DNA from: Acidobacteriota bacterium
GTDB taxonomy: Bacteria; Acidobacteriota; Terriglobia; Bryobacterales; Bryobacteraceae
Assembly: GCA_947470805.1 (NCBI GenBank)
Contig: CANIVU010000013.1
Location: 62,001-126,000 of the forward strand
Length of the DNA: 64,000 bases
Direction of reading: 5' to 3'
The notes under the pieces are model-generated. The model saw only the letters and a program-made list of their open reading frames with translations, was not told the origin of the DNA and did not search any database. The position numbers were made by a program, and so were the translations under genes. Positions 8,741-16,557 of the stretch are shown here, piece by piece. Positions within the stretch are counted from its first letter, which is position 1; each line of letters starts with the position of its first letter.

Positions 8741-10852
8741 TTATTCGAAAACGAGGAGCTCGTGATCGAGTATAGAGGGTACGGTGATGGTCCTGTTGTT
8801 GAAAGTTACTTTGATGGGGCCGACAGGGATCAGCTCTTCGAGCGGGGCGCGCCAGGTGGCGGTGCTGGTGAGGTTGACCAAATGGACGATGTGTTTGGCG
8901 CCCTGGCGGTAGACGTGGACGTCGATGAGGCCGGGGCCCTCGACTTTGATGGGCACGTCGTTGGCGAGGGTCCAGCGGATGATATTGGCCAGGAGATTGC
9001 CGTGATCGGGGAGGTGTTCCTTGGCGTAGCGGCGATCGATATCGGCTTGGAGGAAAGCGACGCGGGCGCTGCTTTTTTGCGTGAGGACGAGGCCGGGAAT
9101 GGTGGTCACCGGTTCGCGCATCCAGCTGGTTTCGGGCGGGTATGTGGGGAACGGCGGGACGTAGGTGAGCGGGACCTGGGCGGCGGGGTCCGTTTTGAGT
9201 TGGACGAGTTTGCCGCCGTAGGGGAGGATGTCGGTATCGTCGAAGCCTTGTAGCGTTTCGTGGCGCGGGCCTTTGGGGAGACGGAGGTAGGTATGGCCGT
9301 CGGGACTGAAGCGGTCCGCGGATTCGCCGGCTCCGCGACGGGCTGGGCGCTGGAGCTTGGGTGTTTCCGTCGTCCGGTGGGCTGCGAAGACGTCGGCGAG
9401 GCCGTAGTCCTGGCGGGGGTCGCCCCATTCGGTGTAGAGGCTGGTATCGCCAGTGGCGAGGAGACTGCCGCCTTTGGCGACCCAGGCGCGGATGGCGGCG
9501 CATTGCTTGTCGGAAATGCCGCCGATGTTGGGGAGGATGAGGAGTTTGAGTTTCGTTGTGGCGACGTCGTCGATGTGGACGGGGAGATACGGGATGCGGG
9601 CGCGGACGAGGGCGTGCATGCAGCCGGTGTAGGGAGCGTCGACCATGTCGGCCGGGTTGTCACGGCCGAAGAAATCGGTATTGCGTTGGGACCAGACGAG
9701 GCCGACGGTGGCGACGGGTTCGCGGTTGACGAGGAGGCTTTGGTGCTTTTCGCACCATTCCATGATGGGCTTGGCGGAGGCGTGCATGCGGCGATCGTCA
9801 TGGAAGGCAGCGATGTAGTGCCACCAGGGCTGGATGCCACCGGCGATGCCGGCGATCATCCACATGCGGGCTTCGGGGGCGGGCTTGGCGGCGAGGCGGT
9901 AATAGCCGGGGCCCGACTGATACATGGCCATCGACTCGGGGGCGAGTTTATCCCAGCCGAGTATGCCGTGGACGCGCTTGCCGGTATCGCCATTCTGCTG
10001 GAAGCCGGTGTCGTCGTCGCGACGCTGATGATCGAGCATCATAATATCGGCGCGTTTGCAGATTTCGCGGAGGTCGCGGAAGGAGCGGGCCTGCTGGGTG
10101 ACGGACCCGCTGTTCATGCCGGACCAGATGCAATCCTTGCCGCCGGCGGCGCGGGTGACTTTGTTGTTGAGCTCCCAGATTTCGATGCGGCGGAGGTAGC
10201 TCCACATGATCCATTGGCGGTAGGACTCGTCGTCCCAGTTGGCGGCTTCGGGAAGGGTGTGGCCGGTGGCGAGGCGGAACTTGTTTTTGCAGTATTCGCA
10301 GTAGCAGATGGACTCGCGGCCCATGCCGGCCCAGCTGTTATCGGTGACGCCATCGGGGTGGGAGCGTTCGATGATTTCGGTGATGACTTGCGGGAGATAG
10401 TCGTCGTAATAGGGGCTGTTGATGCAGGTGATGTACTTGTCGGCGGCGCGGTAGGGCTTGCCGTTTTTGTCGTAGGCGAACCAGGAGGGGTGGGCCTGGT
10501 AGAAGTCTTCGGCGACGCGGTTGGAATCCATGCGGGCCATGACGAAGAGGCCGTCTTTGTGGGCGGCTTCGGTGAGTTCGCCGAAGAGGTCGCGGCCGTT
10601 CAAGAATTCAGCGCGATGGTGGAGGGGGAACTTGCTGGGGTAGTACGCCACGATGCCGCCGGCGTTGATGATGACGGCTTGGGTTTTGGTTTCTTTCCAG
10701 TGATTGCGCCAGAAGGGGATGTCGTACTTGGGCGGATCGTTTTCAGTGATATTCGTCTGGCCCCAGCGGTAGGCGCGACGGTACCAGGGAACGGCTCCGG
10801 GCTGCGCGGCAAGCGCGAGCCCGGAGGCGAGGAACGTACGGCGGGTGGGCAT
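8741..10852 (-). CDS. Tat-exported glycoside hydrolase-like protein (GHL6-type barrel plus trimerisation-like domain)
   Basis: A 703-residue protein with a twin-arginine leader (PTRRTFLASGLALAA). The N-terminal 350 residues form a TIM-barrel of the hypothetical glycosyl hydrolase 6 type, with motifs such as GLFVMARMDSNRV, GVTDNSWAGM and a CYCEYCKNKF metal-site-like cluster. A beta-galactosidase trimerisation-like domain (LILPNIGGISDKQ...GGSLLATGDTSLY) follows, then a beta-rich C-terminus. It probably acts on an oligosaccharide in the periplasm. It lies six bases from the TonB receptor upstream and two from the serine hydrolase downstream, which supports a shared carbohydrate-use role. The exact substrate cannot be read from the sequence. 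Confidence 0.8.
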   Translation of the reverse strand: MPTRRTFLASGLALAAQPGAVPWYRRAYRWGQTNITENDPPKYDIPFWRNHWKETKTQAVIINAGGIVAYYPSKFPLHHRAEFLNGRDLFGELTEAAHKDGLFVMARMDSNRVAEDFYQAHPSWFAYDKNGKPYRAADKYITCINSPYYDDYLPQVITEIIERSHPDGVTDNSWAGMGRESICYCEYCKNKFRLATGHTLPEAANWDDESYRQWIMWSYLRRIEIWELNNKVTRAAGGKDCIWSGMNSGSVTQQARSFRDLREICKRADIMMLDHQRRDDDTGFQQNGDTGKRVHGILGWDKLAPESMAMYQSGPGYYRLAAKPAPEARMWMIAGIAGGIQPWWHYIAAFHDDRRMHASAKPIMEWCEKHQSLLVNREPVATVGLVWSQRNTDFFGRDNPADMVDAPYTGCMHALVRARIPYLPVHIDDVATTKLKLLILPNIGGISDKQCAAIRAWVAKGGSLLATGDTSLYTEWGDPRQDYGLADVFAAHRTTETPKLQRPARRGAGESADRFSPDGHTYLRLPKGPRHETLQGFDDTDILPYGGKLVQLKTDPAAQVPLTYVPPFPTYPPETSWMREPVTTIPGLVLTQKSSARVAFLQADIDRRYAKEHLPDHGNLLANIIRWTLANDVPIKVEGPGLIDVHVYRQGAKHIVHLVNLTSTATWRAPLEELIPVGPIKVTFNNRTITVPSILDHELLVFE

Positions 10853-10858
10853 GGCTAC

Positions 10859-13800
10859 TTAGAAGATATACTTCAACGCGATTTGAATGGTACGGCTGCC
10901 GGACTTGCTGGTGACGAGGCCGAACTGGCCGCTGGTGGGGTTGGAGTTGGCGCCGCCCCAGTTGGGGTGATTGAGCAGGTTGAAGAATTCGCCGCGGACC
11001 TGGAGGCGCTGTTTTTCGGCGGTGATGAAGTTCTTGCGGATGCCGATGTCGAAGGCCCAGAAGCCGGGGTTCATGATGCCGTTGCGGGGCTGGTTCCCCC
11101 ATGTACCGTTGGCTGGGCGGGAGAAGGCAGCCTTGTTGAACCAGATGGCGGAATCGGTAAATCCGGTCTTGGTGACATCGTTGGGGTCGCCGATTTGGTT
11201 GTAGAACTGGTTGCCGGAGCCGGTGCCGACGCCGGCGTTATCGGCCGTATGGCGGATGGAGAAGGGGTTGCCGGACTGCCACTGGTTCATGCCGGAGAGC
11301 TCCCAGCCGCCGAGGGTTTTGCCCAGTACGTTCTTCTTGTCGCGGAGGAAGGGGAGTTCGTAGATGTAGTTGATGATGAGCACGTGGGGACGGTTGAGGT
11401 CGGAGATGCCCTGGTAGGAGCGGTCGTTGTAGGCGTCGGGGAGGACGTCGGTGAGGTCGCTGGAGTTGTCGGTGGCCTTGGAAAGGGTGTAGGCAACGCC
11501 GAAGCCGAGGCCGGAGGAGAAGCGGCGTTCGACGCTAACTTGGAGGCCGTTGTACATGGACGTTCCGGAGTTTTCGGCGATGCCGACGATGCCCATGCCG
11601 AGATAGGGGCGGAGGGCATTGACGTTGACGCCAGGGTTGGCGAAGATGGCGCCCGTCTGGAGTTGGTTGATGTTGCGTTTGCGCTGGTTATGAATGCCGC
11701 GGCGGCCGACGTAGCCGACTTCCATGGCGAGATTCCAGGGGAGCTGGCGAGCGAAGGTGGTGTTCCAGTTCCAGGCCATGGGGATTTTGAAGACCGGGTC
11801 CTGGATGGTCATGGTGAAGGGGAAGACGCGGGCGGTGGCGCCGCCGGGGGCGTCGACGTTGCCGTTCGAGACGGTTTGCTGGAGCTGGAAGGGGGCGTTG
11901 CCGCCGAGGGCGGTATCGCGATTGATCATGGTGCGATTGGCGAAGGCGCCGAGGCCGGCGCGGAGGCTGGTCTTGTTATTGAGACCGTACGCTGCGCCGA
12001 GGCGAGGCTGGAAGACGCCCCAGTGGGTTTCGGAGAAGCCGTTGGGGAGGCCGCGGTAGCTGCTCTTGAAGTTCGTCAGATCGGGGAAGCGTTTGAGGGC
12101 TTCGGCACCGGGGCCGTCGCCGGGGAAGACGATGCCGTTGTAGGGGTTGCCGCTGGCGATGAAGCCGCCGGAACGATCGACGGAGATGGGGCTCTTGGGA
12201 TCGTAGAAGGCGGGGTTGAACATCGAAATGGTGCCCCAGCGGCTCTCCCAGGGGGGCCAGATGGAGTGGCGGATGCCGAATTCGAGAGTCAGCTTTTTGG
12301 TGGCTTTCCAGGAGTCTTGCGCGAACCAGTCGTAGCCGGTGGCGACCCAGGGAGTGACGGGTTTGGCGGAGGTTTCCGAGTAATCGTTGAAGAAGCCGCG
12401 GGCGGCGTTGGCGGCGGCGATGCCGGTGGTGGAGGGGTGGCCGGTGTCGATGAAGCGGAACTGGCCGGCCTGGTTGACGGTGGCCGGAGCGGAGGCGGTG
12501 GTGAGCTGGATGCCGTCGTTCTGGCCGGAGCGTTCGATGAAGATGCCGAACTTCATGGTGTGGTTGCCCATGATCTTGGTGAGGTTGTTGGACCAGGCGT
12601 AGACGAAGCCGGACCAGTAGCCGGGGTAGGCGGAGGAGTTGTTGAGGCTATAGAAGGGGTCGATTTGGATGGTGGGGATTTTGCCGGCGAACTCCTTGCC
12701 GGTGGGAAAGATGTGGGGGTAGTTGAGGCCGTAGGTGGAGCGTTCGCATTGCGCGCCGCAGGCCTGGTTGTAGGCGATGTCGCCTTTGCCGTCGGAGTTG
12801 ACGGAGAAGTTGAATTCGTTGAGGAGGGTGGGGGTGATGGAGCTTGTCAGGCTGAGGGCCGCGGTGCGATTAGGACGTGACCAGAGGGCCTGGAAGGTGC
12901 CGAGGGAGCTGTCCTGGAAGGGCTCGTTGAAGGTCCAGGGGACGTGGGTGCCACGGAGGGAGATGCGGTGGTTAGAGTTGAGAACGTAGTCCACCTTCAT
13001 GGTGTTTTTGAGGGTGTTGGACCAGCGGGCGCCGGCACCGATGAAGTTGGCGCCGGACTGGGCGAAGCCGGGGGTGGGTTGGGGGTAGGCGCGGAGAAGG
13101 GCGCGGCCATTGGGGCTCAAGCTTGTTGAGGGGATGATGTTGCCGGGATAGGGGGCTTTGGTGTCCGGGTCGGTGACGGTGCGGACGCGGTTGTAGAAGA
13201 TGTTGGTGGGGCTCAAGAGTTCGCTGAAGTTGCCATCGCGCATGAGGAGGGAGGGGACGAGGGCGGTTGGGTTTTGTTCTTCGCGGCGGCGGATCCATTC
13301 CTGGGCCCAGAGGAAGAAGAGCTTGGATTTGTCGGCGTTGAACTTTTTGGGGATGAAGATGGGGCCGTTGATGTCGTAGCCGAACTGGTTGAAGCGGAAG
13401 GGGGCGGGGGCGGAGGATTCCTTGAGGTTAGGGGAGTGGTTGCGGATCCAGGAGTTGGCGTCGAAGGCGGAATTTCGGAGGTTTTCGACGAGATTTCCGT
13501 GGAAGGCCTGACCGCCGGACTTGGTGACGAAGCGGATCTGGCCGGCGGAGGAGCGTCCGTATTCGGCGGAGTAATTGGCAGTCAGGATCTGGACTTCTTC
13601 GATGGTGTCGACGTCTTGCGAGCCGAGCATGGAGCCGGAGGAGCGGGTGCGGGTGGCGACGGCGCCATCGACCATGACGACGTATTCGTCGGCGCGGCCA
13701 CCGTTGATGGAGAAGCCTCCGTTGGAAACCGAATCGGGATCGAAGGCGCCGATGGAGCCGCCGCGGACACCGGGTTTGAGGAGAGCGAGATAAATGGGGT

Positions 13801-14233
13801 TGCGGCCGTTGAGGGTTAAGTCGGCGACTTGTTTGGAATTGATGGTGCGGCCGACGACGGCGGATTCGGCCTGAACGAGGCCGACGGTGGCTTTGACTTC
13901 GACGGTTTCGTTGACGGAGCCGACGGTGAGTTGGAGATCGACGGAGAGGCGGTTGGCGGAGGAGAGGCCGATGCCGGGTTGGTGAACCTTCTTAAAACCG
14001 GTGGATTCGGCGGAGAGGGAGTAGGTGCCGACGAGGAGGCTGGGGAAGACGTAGTAGCCGGTGGAGTTGGTTTTGGTGGTTTTTTCTTCGCCGGTGTTTT
14101 CGTTGCGCACTGTGACGGTGGCGCCGGCGATGGTGGAGTCGGATGGGTCGCGGATGAAGCCGGCGATCTGGCCTGTGTCGAACTGCGCGAACAGGGAGAG
14201 GGAAAGGAGGAAAACGATGGGGAACGTGCGCAT
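10859..14233 (-). CDS. TonB-dependent receptor, Oar-like, with N-terminal carboxypeptidase-regulatory domain
   Basis: A 1124-residue outer-membrane protein. Order of parts: signal peptide (MRTFPIVFLLSLSLFA), carboxypeptidase-regulatory beta-sandwich (GFIRDPSDSTIAGATVTVRN, about residues 23-105), plug domain with TIEEVQILTANYSAEYG and FVTKSGG, then a long beta-barrel ending in ...RTIQIALKYIF with the terminal aromatic needed for outer-membrane insertion. Members import large substrates, often glycans, using TonB energy. It is followed at once by a glycosidase-like gene and a serine hydrolase, and preceded by a sugar isomerase gene, which suggests glycan uptake. A CG-centred palindrome lies just upstream of the start. 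Confidence 0.93.
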   Translation of the reverse strand: MRTFPIVFLLSLSLFAQFDTGQIAGFIRDPSDSTIAGATVTVRNENTGEEKTTKTNSTGYYVFPSLLVGTYSLSAESTGFKKVHQPGIGLSSANRLSVDLQLTVGSVNETVEVKATVGLVQAESAVVGRTINSKQVADLTLNGRNPIYLALLKPGVRGGSIGAFDPDSVSNGGFSINGGRADEYVVMVDGAVATRTRSSGSMLGSQDVDTIEEVQILTANYSAEYGRSSAGQIRFVTKSGGQAFHGNLVENLRNSAFDANSWIRNHSPNLKESSAPAPFRFNQFGYDINGPIFIPKKFNADKSKLFFLWAQEWIRRREEQNPTALVPSLLMRDGNFSELLSPTNIFYNRVRTVTDPDTKAPYPGNIIPSTSLSPNGRALLRAYPQPTPGFAQSGANFIGAGARWSNTLKNTMKVDYVLNSNHRISLRGTHVPWTFNEPFQDSSLGTFQALWSRPNRTAALSLTSSITPTLLNEFNFSVNSDGKGDIAYNQACGAQCERSTYGLNYPHIFPTGKEFAGKIPTIQIDPFYSLNNSSAYPGYWSGFVYAWSNNLTKIMGNHTMKFGIFIERSGQNDGIQLTTASAPATVNQAGQFRFIDTGHPSTTGIAAANAARGFFNDYSETSAKPVTPWVATGYDWFAQDSWKATKKLTLEFGIRHSIWPPWESRWGTISMFNPAFYDPKSPISVDRSGGFIASGNPYNGIVFPGDGPGAEALKRFPDLTNFKSSYRGLPNGFSETHWGVFQPRLGAAYGLNNKTSLRAGLGAFANRTMINRDTALGGNAPFQLQQTVSNGNVDAPGGATARVFPFTMTIQDPVFKIPMAWNWNTTFARQLPWNLAMEVGYVGRRGIHNQRKRNINQLQTGAIFANPGVNVNALRPYLGMGIVGIAENSGTSMYNGLQVSVERRFSSGLGFGVAYTLSKATDNSSDLTDVLPDAYNDRSYQGISDLNRPHVLIINYIYELPFLRDKKNVLGKTLGGWELSGMNQWQSGNPFSIRHTADNAGVGTGSGNQFYNQIGDPNDVTKTGFTDSAIWFNKAAFSRPANGTWGNQPRNGIMNPGFWAFDIGIRKNFITAEKQRLQVRGEFFNLLNHPNWGGANSNPTSGQFGLVTSKSGSRTIQIALKYIF

Positions 14234-14256
14234 GAGAACCGTCCTAGTTTGGATCT

Positions 14257-14272
14257 ACCAAAGCGATTTGGT
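14257..14272. promoter_or_regulatory. Candidate LacI-family operator ahead of the TonB receptor gene
   Basis: A 16-base inverted repeat, ACCAAAGCGATTTGGT, with 6-base perfect outer arms and a central CG, the usual shape of a LacI/GalR operator. It sits 24-39 bases upstream of the receptor start at 14233. A second overlapping inverted pair (AAAGCGAT at 14260-14267, ATCGCTTT at 14284-14291) surrounds it. No LacI gene is in the window, so the regulator is not identified. A chance palindrome of this length remains possible. Confidence 0.35.
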
Positions 14273-14316
14273 GGGGGAATTATATCGCTTTAGCGAGCAG
14301 CGTGGGACCGGGGCGG

Positions 14317-15288
14317 TCAAGCGGGAAAGAGGTGTTGGCGGGTATAGGCGAGGGATCGTTCGAGGTCGGTTTTCTCTTGCAGTTTCAGGGCTTCGACGTG
14401 CTCGCCGGGGGCGGGGATGACCATGGCGCCCATGAAGGGGTGACCTTCGCGGACCAGCTTTTCGAAGCGGGCGAGGGAGGAGGCGGGGGTTGTCGGGTCG
14501 GTCTTCCAGAAGGCGGCTTCACGGTAGGCGATGATTTGCGGGGGGCGGCCGGTGATGATTTCGAGGTGATAGGGGGCTTGGGGGCAGAGTTGTTTGAACT
14601 TTGCGGTGAGAGCTTTGAGGTCGATGGAGCCATCGCCCATGGCTACCCACTGGACGGCGGCGCCGCGGCGGTGGGGGAAGACGACGCTGTCGCGGATGTG
14701 GGCGCAGGCGATGTAGGGGGCGAGGTTTTCGAGGACGGCGAGGGGGTCTTCAACGGTGAGGACGGGGTTGCCGGCGTCGTAGCAAACGGCGGTGTAGGAG
14801 GGGCCGGCTTGTTCGACAATCGTCCGGATGTGGCGGGAGTGGAACTCGCCGTGGTTTTCGATGGCGACTTTGACTTGGGCGTCCTCGGCCTGGGTGCGGA
14901 TTTGTTTGAGCGACTTGACGACTTCGTCGATGAAGGCTTCGGGGGTGGTGCCGGCGGCGCGGTCGTTGGGGCCGGCGATGAAGACTCGGAAGGCGCGGGC
15001 TTTTAATGTACGGGTGGCGCGGATGGCCTTGGCTAGATACTTGGCGGGGGATTCTTCCTTGGGATTCCAGCTCTTGGCGATGGTGGAGATGCAGTTGAAG
15101 CCGGGTTCGAGGTGGATGTGGAGGGAGTCGGCGTGGGCTTTGACTTTGGTGAGGTAGGCGTCGTCGAGAGATTCGAAGTTAACGGCGGAGGCCTGGATGG
15201 CTTTCAGGTTTTGGGAATGGGCGTAATCGAGGAGTTGGAAGACGTTCCAGCGGAGGGATTTGAGGGAATAGGTGTCGATGCCAAGCAT
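14317..15288 (-). CDS. Sugar phosphate isomerase/epimerase-like TIM-barrel protein
   Basis: A 323-residue cytosolic protein of the xylose isomerase-like TIM-barrel superfamily. Likely metal ligands are the Glu in AIENHGEF, the Asp in VCYDAGNPV, the His in CAHIRDS and a late Glu in YHLEIITG, matching the family's Glu-Asp-His-Glu arrangement. Such enzymes isomerise or epimerise sugars or inositol derivatives, so the product could process what the neighbouring TonB receptor and hydrolases deliver. The 83 bases between it and the receptor gene hold the palindrome described at 14257. The substrate is not predictable. Confidence 0.82.
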   Translation of the reverse strand: MLGIDTYSLKSLRWNVFQLLDYAHSQNLKAIQASAVNFESLDDAYLTKVKAHADSLHIHLEPGFNCISTIAKSWNPKEESPAKYLAKAIRATRTLKARAFRVFIAGPNDRAAGTTPEAFIDEVVKSLKQIRTQAEDAQVKVAIENHGEFHSRHIRTIVEQAGPSYTAVCYDAGNPVLTVEDPLAVLENLAPYIACAHIRDSVVFPHRRGAAVQWVAMGDGSIDLKALTAKFKQLCPQAPYHLEIITGRPPQIIAYREAAFWKTDPTTPASSLARFEKLVREGHPFMGAMVIPAPGEHVEALKLQEKTDLERSLAYTRQHLFPA

Positions 15289-15409
15289 GGGGCTGTGGCT
15301 ATTATGCCTAACGGAAAAGCCCTATGAGGGAGTAGGGTTAATCCTTATTTCAACTTTTTGTGCTTTAGCCCGAAAGTTTTTCTAATCCGTTGCCGATCAT
15401 ATGTGAGGT

Positions 15410-15895
15410 ATGAATTCTGACGCGTTGATTTGGATGTTGCTACCCGTGTTCGTCGCGGCCGGGTCGTCGCTACTTTCGTTCTTCGTGATGCAGGCGCGAC
15501 TGGATGTTGCGGTCTCCCGGGAGCGGGAAGTGATTGCGCAGTTGCGCGCGCAGTTGAGCTCGCAGAAGGAAGTGATGGACGAGCGTGTGGCGAAGACGGA
15601 AGAAGAGACTTCGCGACGGTGCTTCGACAACTTCCTGGCCGACTTCCGGGTGGAAGAGCGGCACTACACTAAAGAGTCCAAGTCGCTGTTTGTGAGTCGG
15701 AAGGCGATGGTTTTGCAGGAACGGCTGTTCTTCCGGAACATCCCGCTCTCCAATTGGGTGGAGCACGAGATGACGTTGGAAGAGGGCGGGGACATGTCGA
15801 AACTGGCGCAGGCGACGTCGATTTTCATGCCGAAAGGGTTGATGGGCGGGGGCTCGAAAGAGGCGACGCCGATGCCGAAGTTGCTGCGCGGATAG
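15410..15895 (+). CDS. Membrane-anchored coiled-coil protein of unknown function
   Basis: A 161-residue protein with one N-terminal membrane segment (about residues 7-26, ALIWMLLPVFVAAGSSLLSF). A Glu/Arg-rich coiled coil follows to about residue 65 (SREREVIAQLRAQLSSQKEV), then a globular part with HYTKESKSLFVSRKAMVLQE and a Gly/Pro-rich tail. I recognise no enzyme motif. The topology suggests a cytoplasmic scaffold tethered to the inner membrane. Its last 71 bases overlap the convergent epimerase gene, which is unusual but both frames are otherwise well formed. The 120 bases upstream hold no obvious RNA structure. Confidence 0.7.
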   Translation: MNSDALIWMLLPVFVAAGSSLLSFFVMQARLDVAVSREREVIAQLRAQLSSQKEVMDERVAKTEEETSRRCFDNFLADFRVEERHYTKESKSLFVSRKAMVLQERLFFRNIPLSNWVEHEMTLEEGGDMSKLAQATSIFMPKGLMGGGSKEATPMPKLLRG

Positions 15896-16523
15896 CGGGG
15901 ACTTCCAGAATTTGTGGTGTTGTGGGGGCGGGGCTGGTGGCGGCGTTTTTTATGGCGGCCAGCATTTGGTCGCGGGTGACGAGGCCGAGGCGCTGGGCGG
16001 TGGTTCGCGTGGACGGGATGGCTTCGGCGAGTTTGTAGAACGGGATCAGGATCAGCGGCCAGCGGTGGCCTTCGCCGAGGATGTACCAGGGGCGGAGGAT
16101 GGTGGCGGGGATTTGGCTTTGGAGCAGGCGTGATTCGCAGTGGCGGCGCACGTCGATGTAGTCGCGCATGACGGGGGCGGGGTGGGCGACGGAGACGTAG
16201 ATGAAGTGTTTGGCGCGGTTGGCACGGGCGGCTTGGAGGGAGGCTTCGAAGCTGGCTTGGTCGATGGTGTGGAATTCCTTTGCCTTGGCGGGGCTGGGGT
16301 GGGCGACGCCGGTGAGGTGGATGTAGGTGGTGTGGGGCGGGACGGCGTGTTGGAAGGTGGCGGGGTCGAGTGCGTTGCCGGGGATGGGACGGCAGCCGAG
16401 GGGAAGTTTACGGATGGACTGGGGGCGGGTGAGGGCGTGGACGTCGAACCCGGCGGTGACGAAGGCCTGGGTGAGTGGGCGGCCGAGATAGCCGGTGGCG
16501 CCGCTGATGAAGACGGTGGGCAT
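15825..16523 (-). CDS. NAD(P)-binding epimerase/reductase-like protein (atypical SDR)
   Basis: A 232-residue Rossmann-fold protein with the dinucleotide-binding motif SGATGYLGRPL at residues 7-17. It has YIHLTGVAHPSPAK and a HFIYVSVAHPAPVMRDY segment, as in NmrA-like and atypical short-chain dehydrogenases. It lacks the classical YxxxK pair, so it may act as a redox sensor or an unusual reductase. The last 25 residues are Ser/Pro/Ala-rich and come from the stretch overlapping the convergent gene, so they may be an accidental extension of the frame. Confidence 0.75.
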   Translation of the reverse strand: MPTVFISGATGYLGRPLTQAFVTAGFDVHALTRPQSIRKLPLGCRPIPGNALDPATFQHAVPPHTTYIHLTGVAHPSPAKAKEFHTIDQASFEASLQAARANRAKHFIYVSVAHPAPVMRDYIDVRRHCESRLLQSQIPATILRPWYILGEGHRWPLILIPFYKLAEAIPSTRTTAQRLGLVTRDQMLAAIKNAATSPAPTTPQILEVPAIRAATSASASPLSSPRPSTLSA

Positions 16524-16557
16524 GTCCTCTCTTACGGCGCCGGGGCGGGATTGGATG

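Noticed and set aside
9260-12880. Open frame of 1206 codons on + across the TonB receptor and glycosidase-like genes
   Set aside because: It is the antisense of two clear minus-strand genes. Its protein is almost pure Gly/Ala/Val/Asp/Glu, the usual mirror of GC-rich coding sequence, with no signal or domain.
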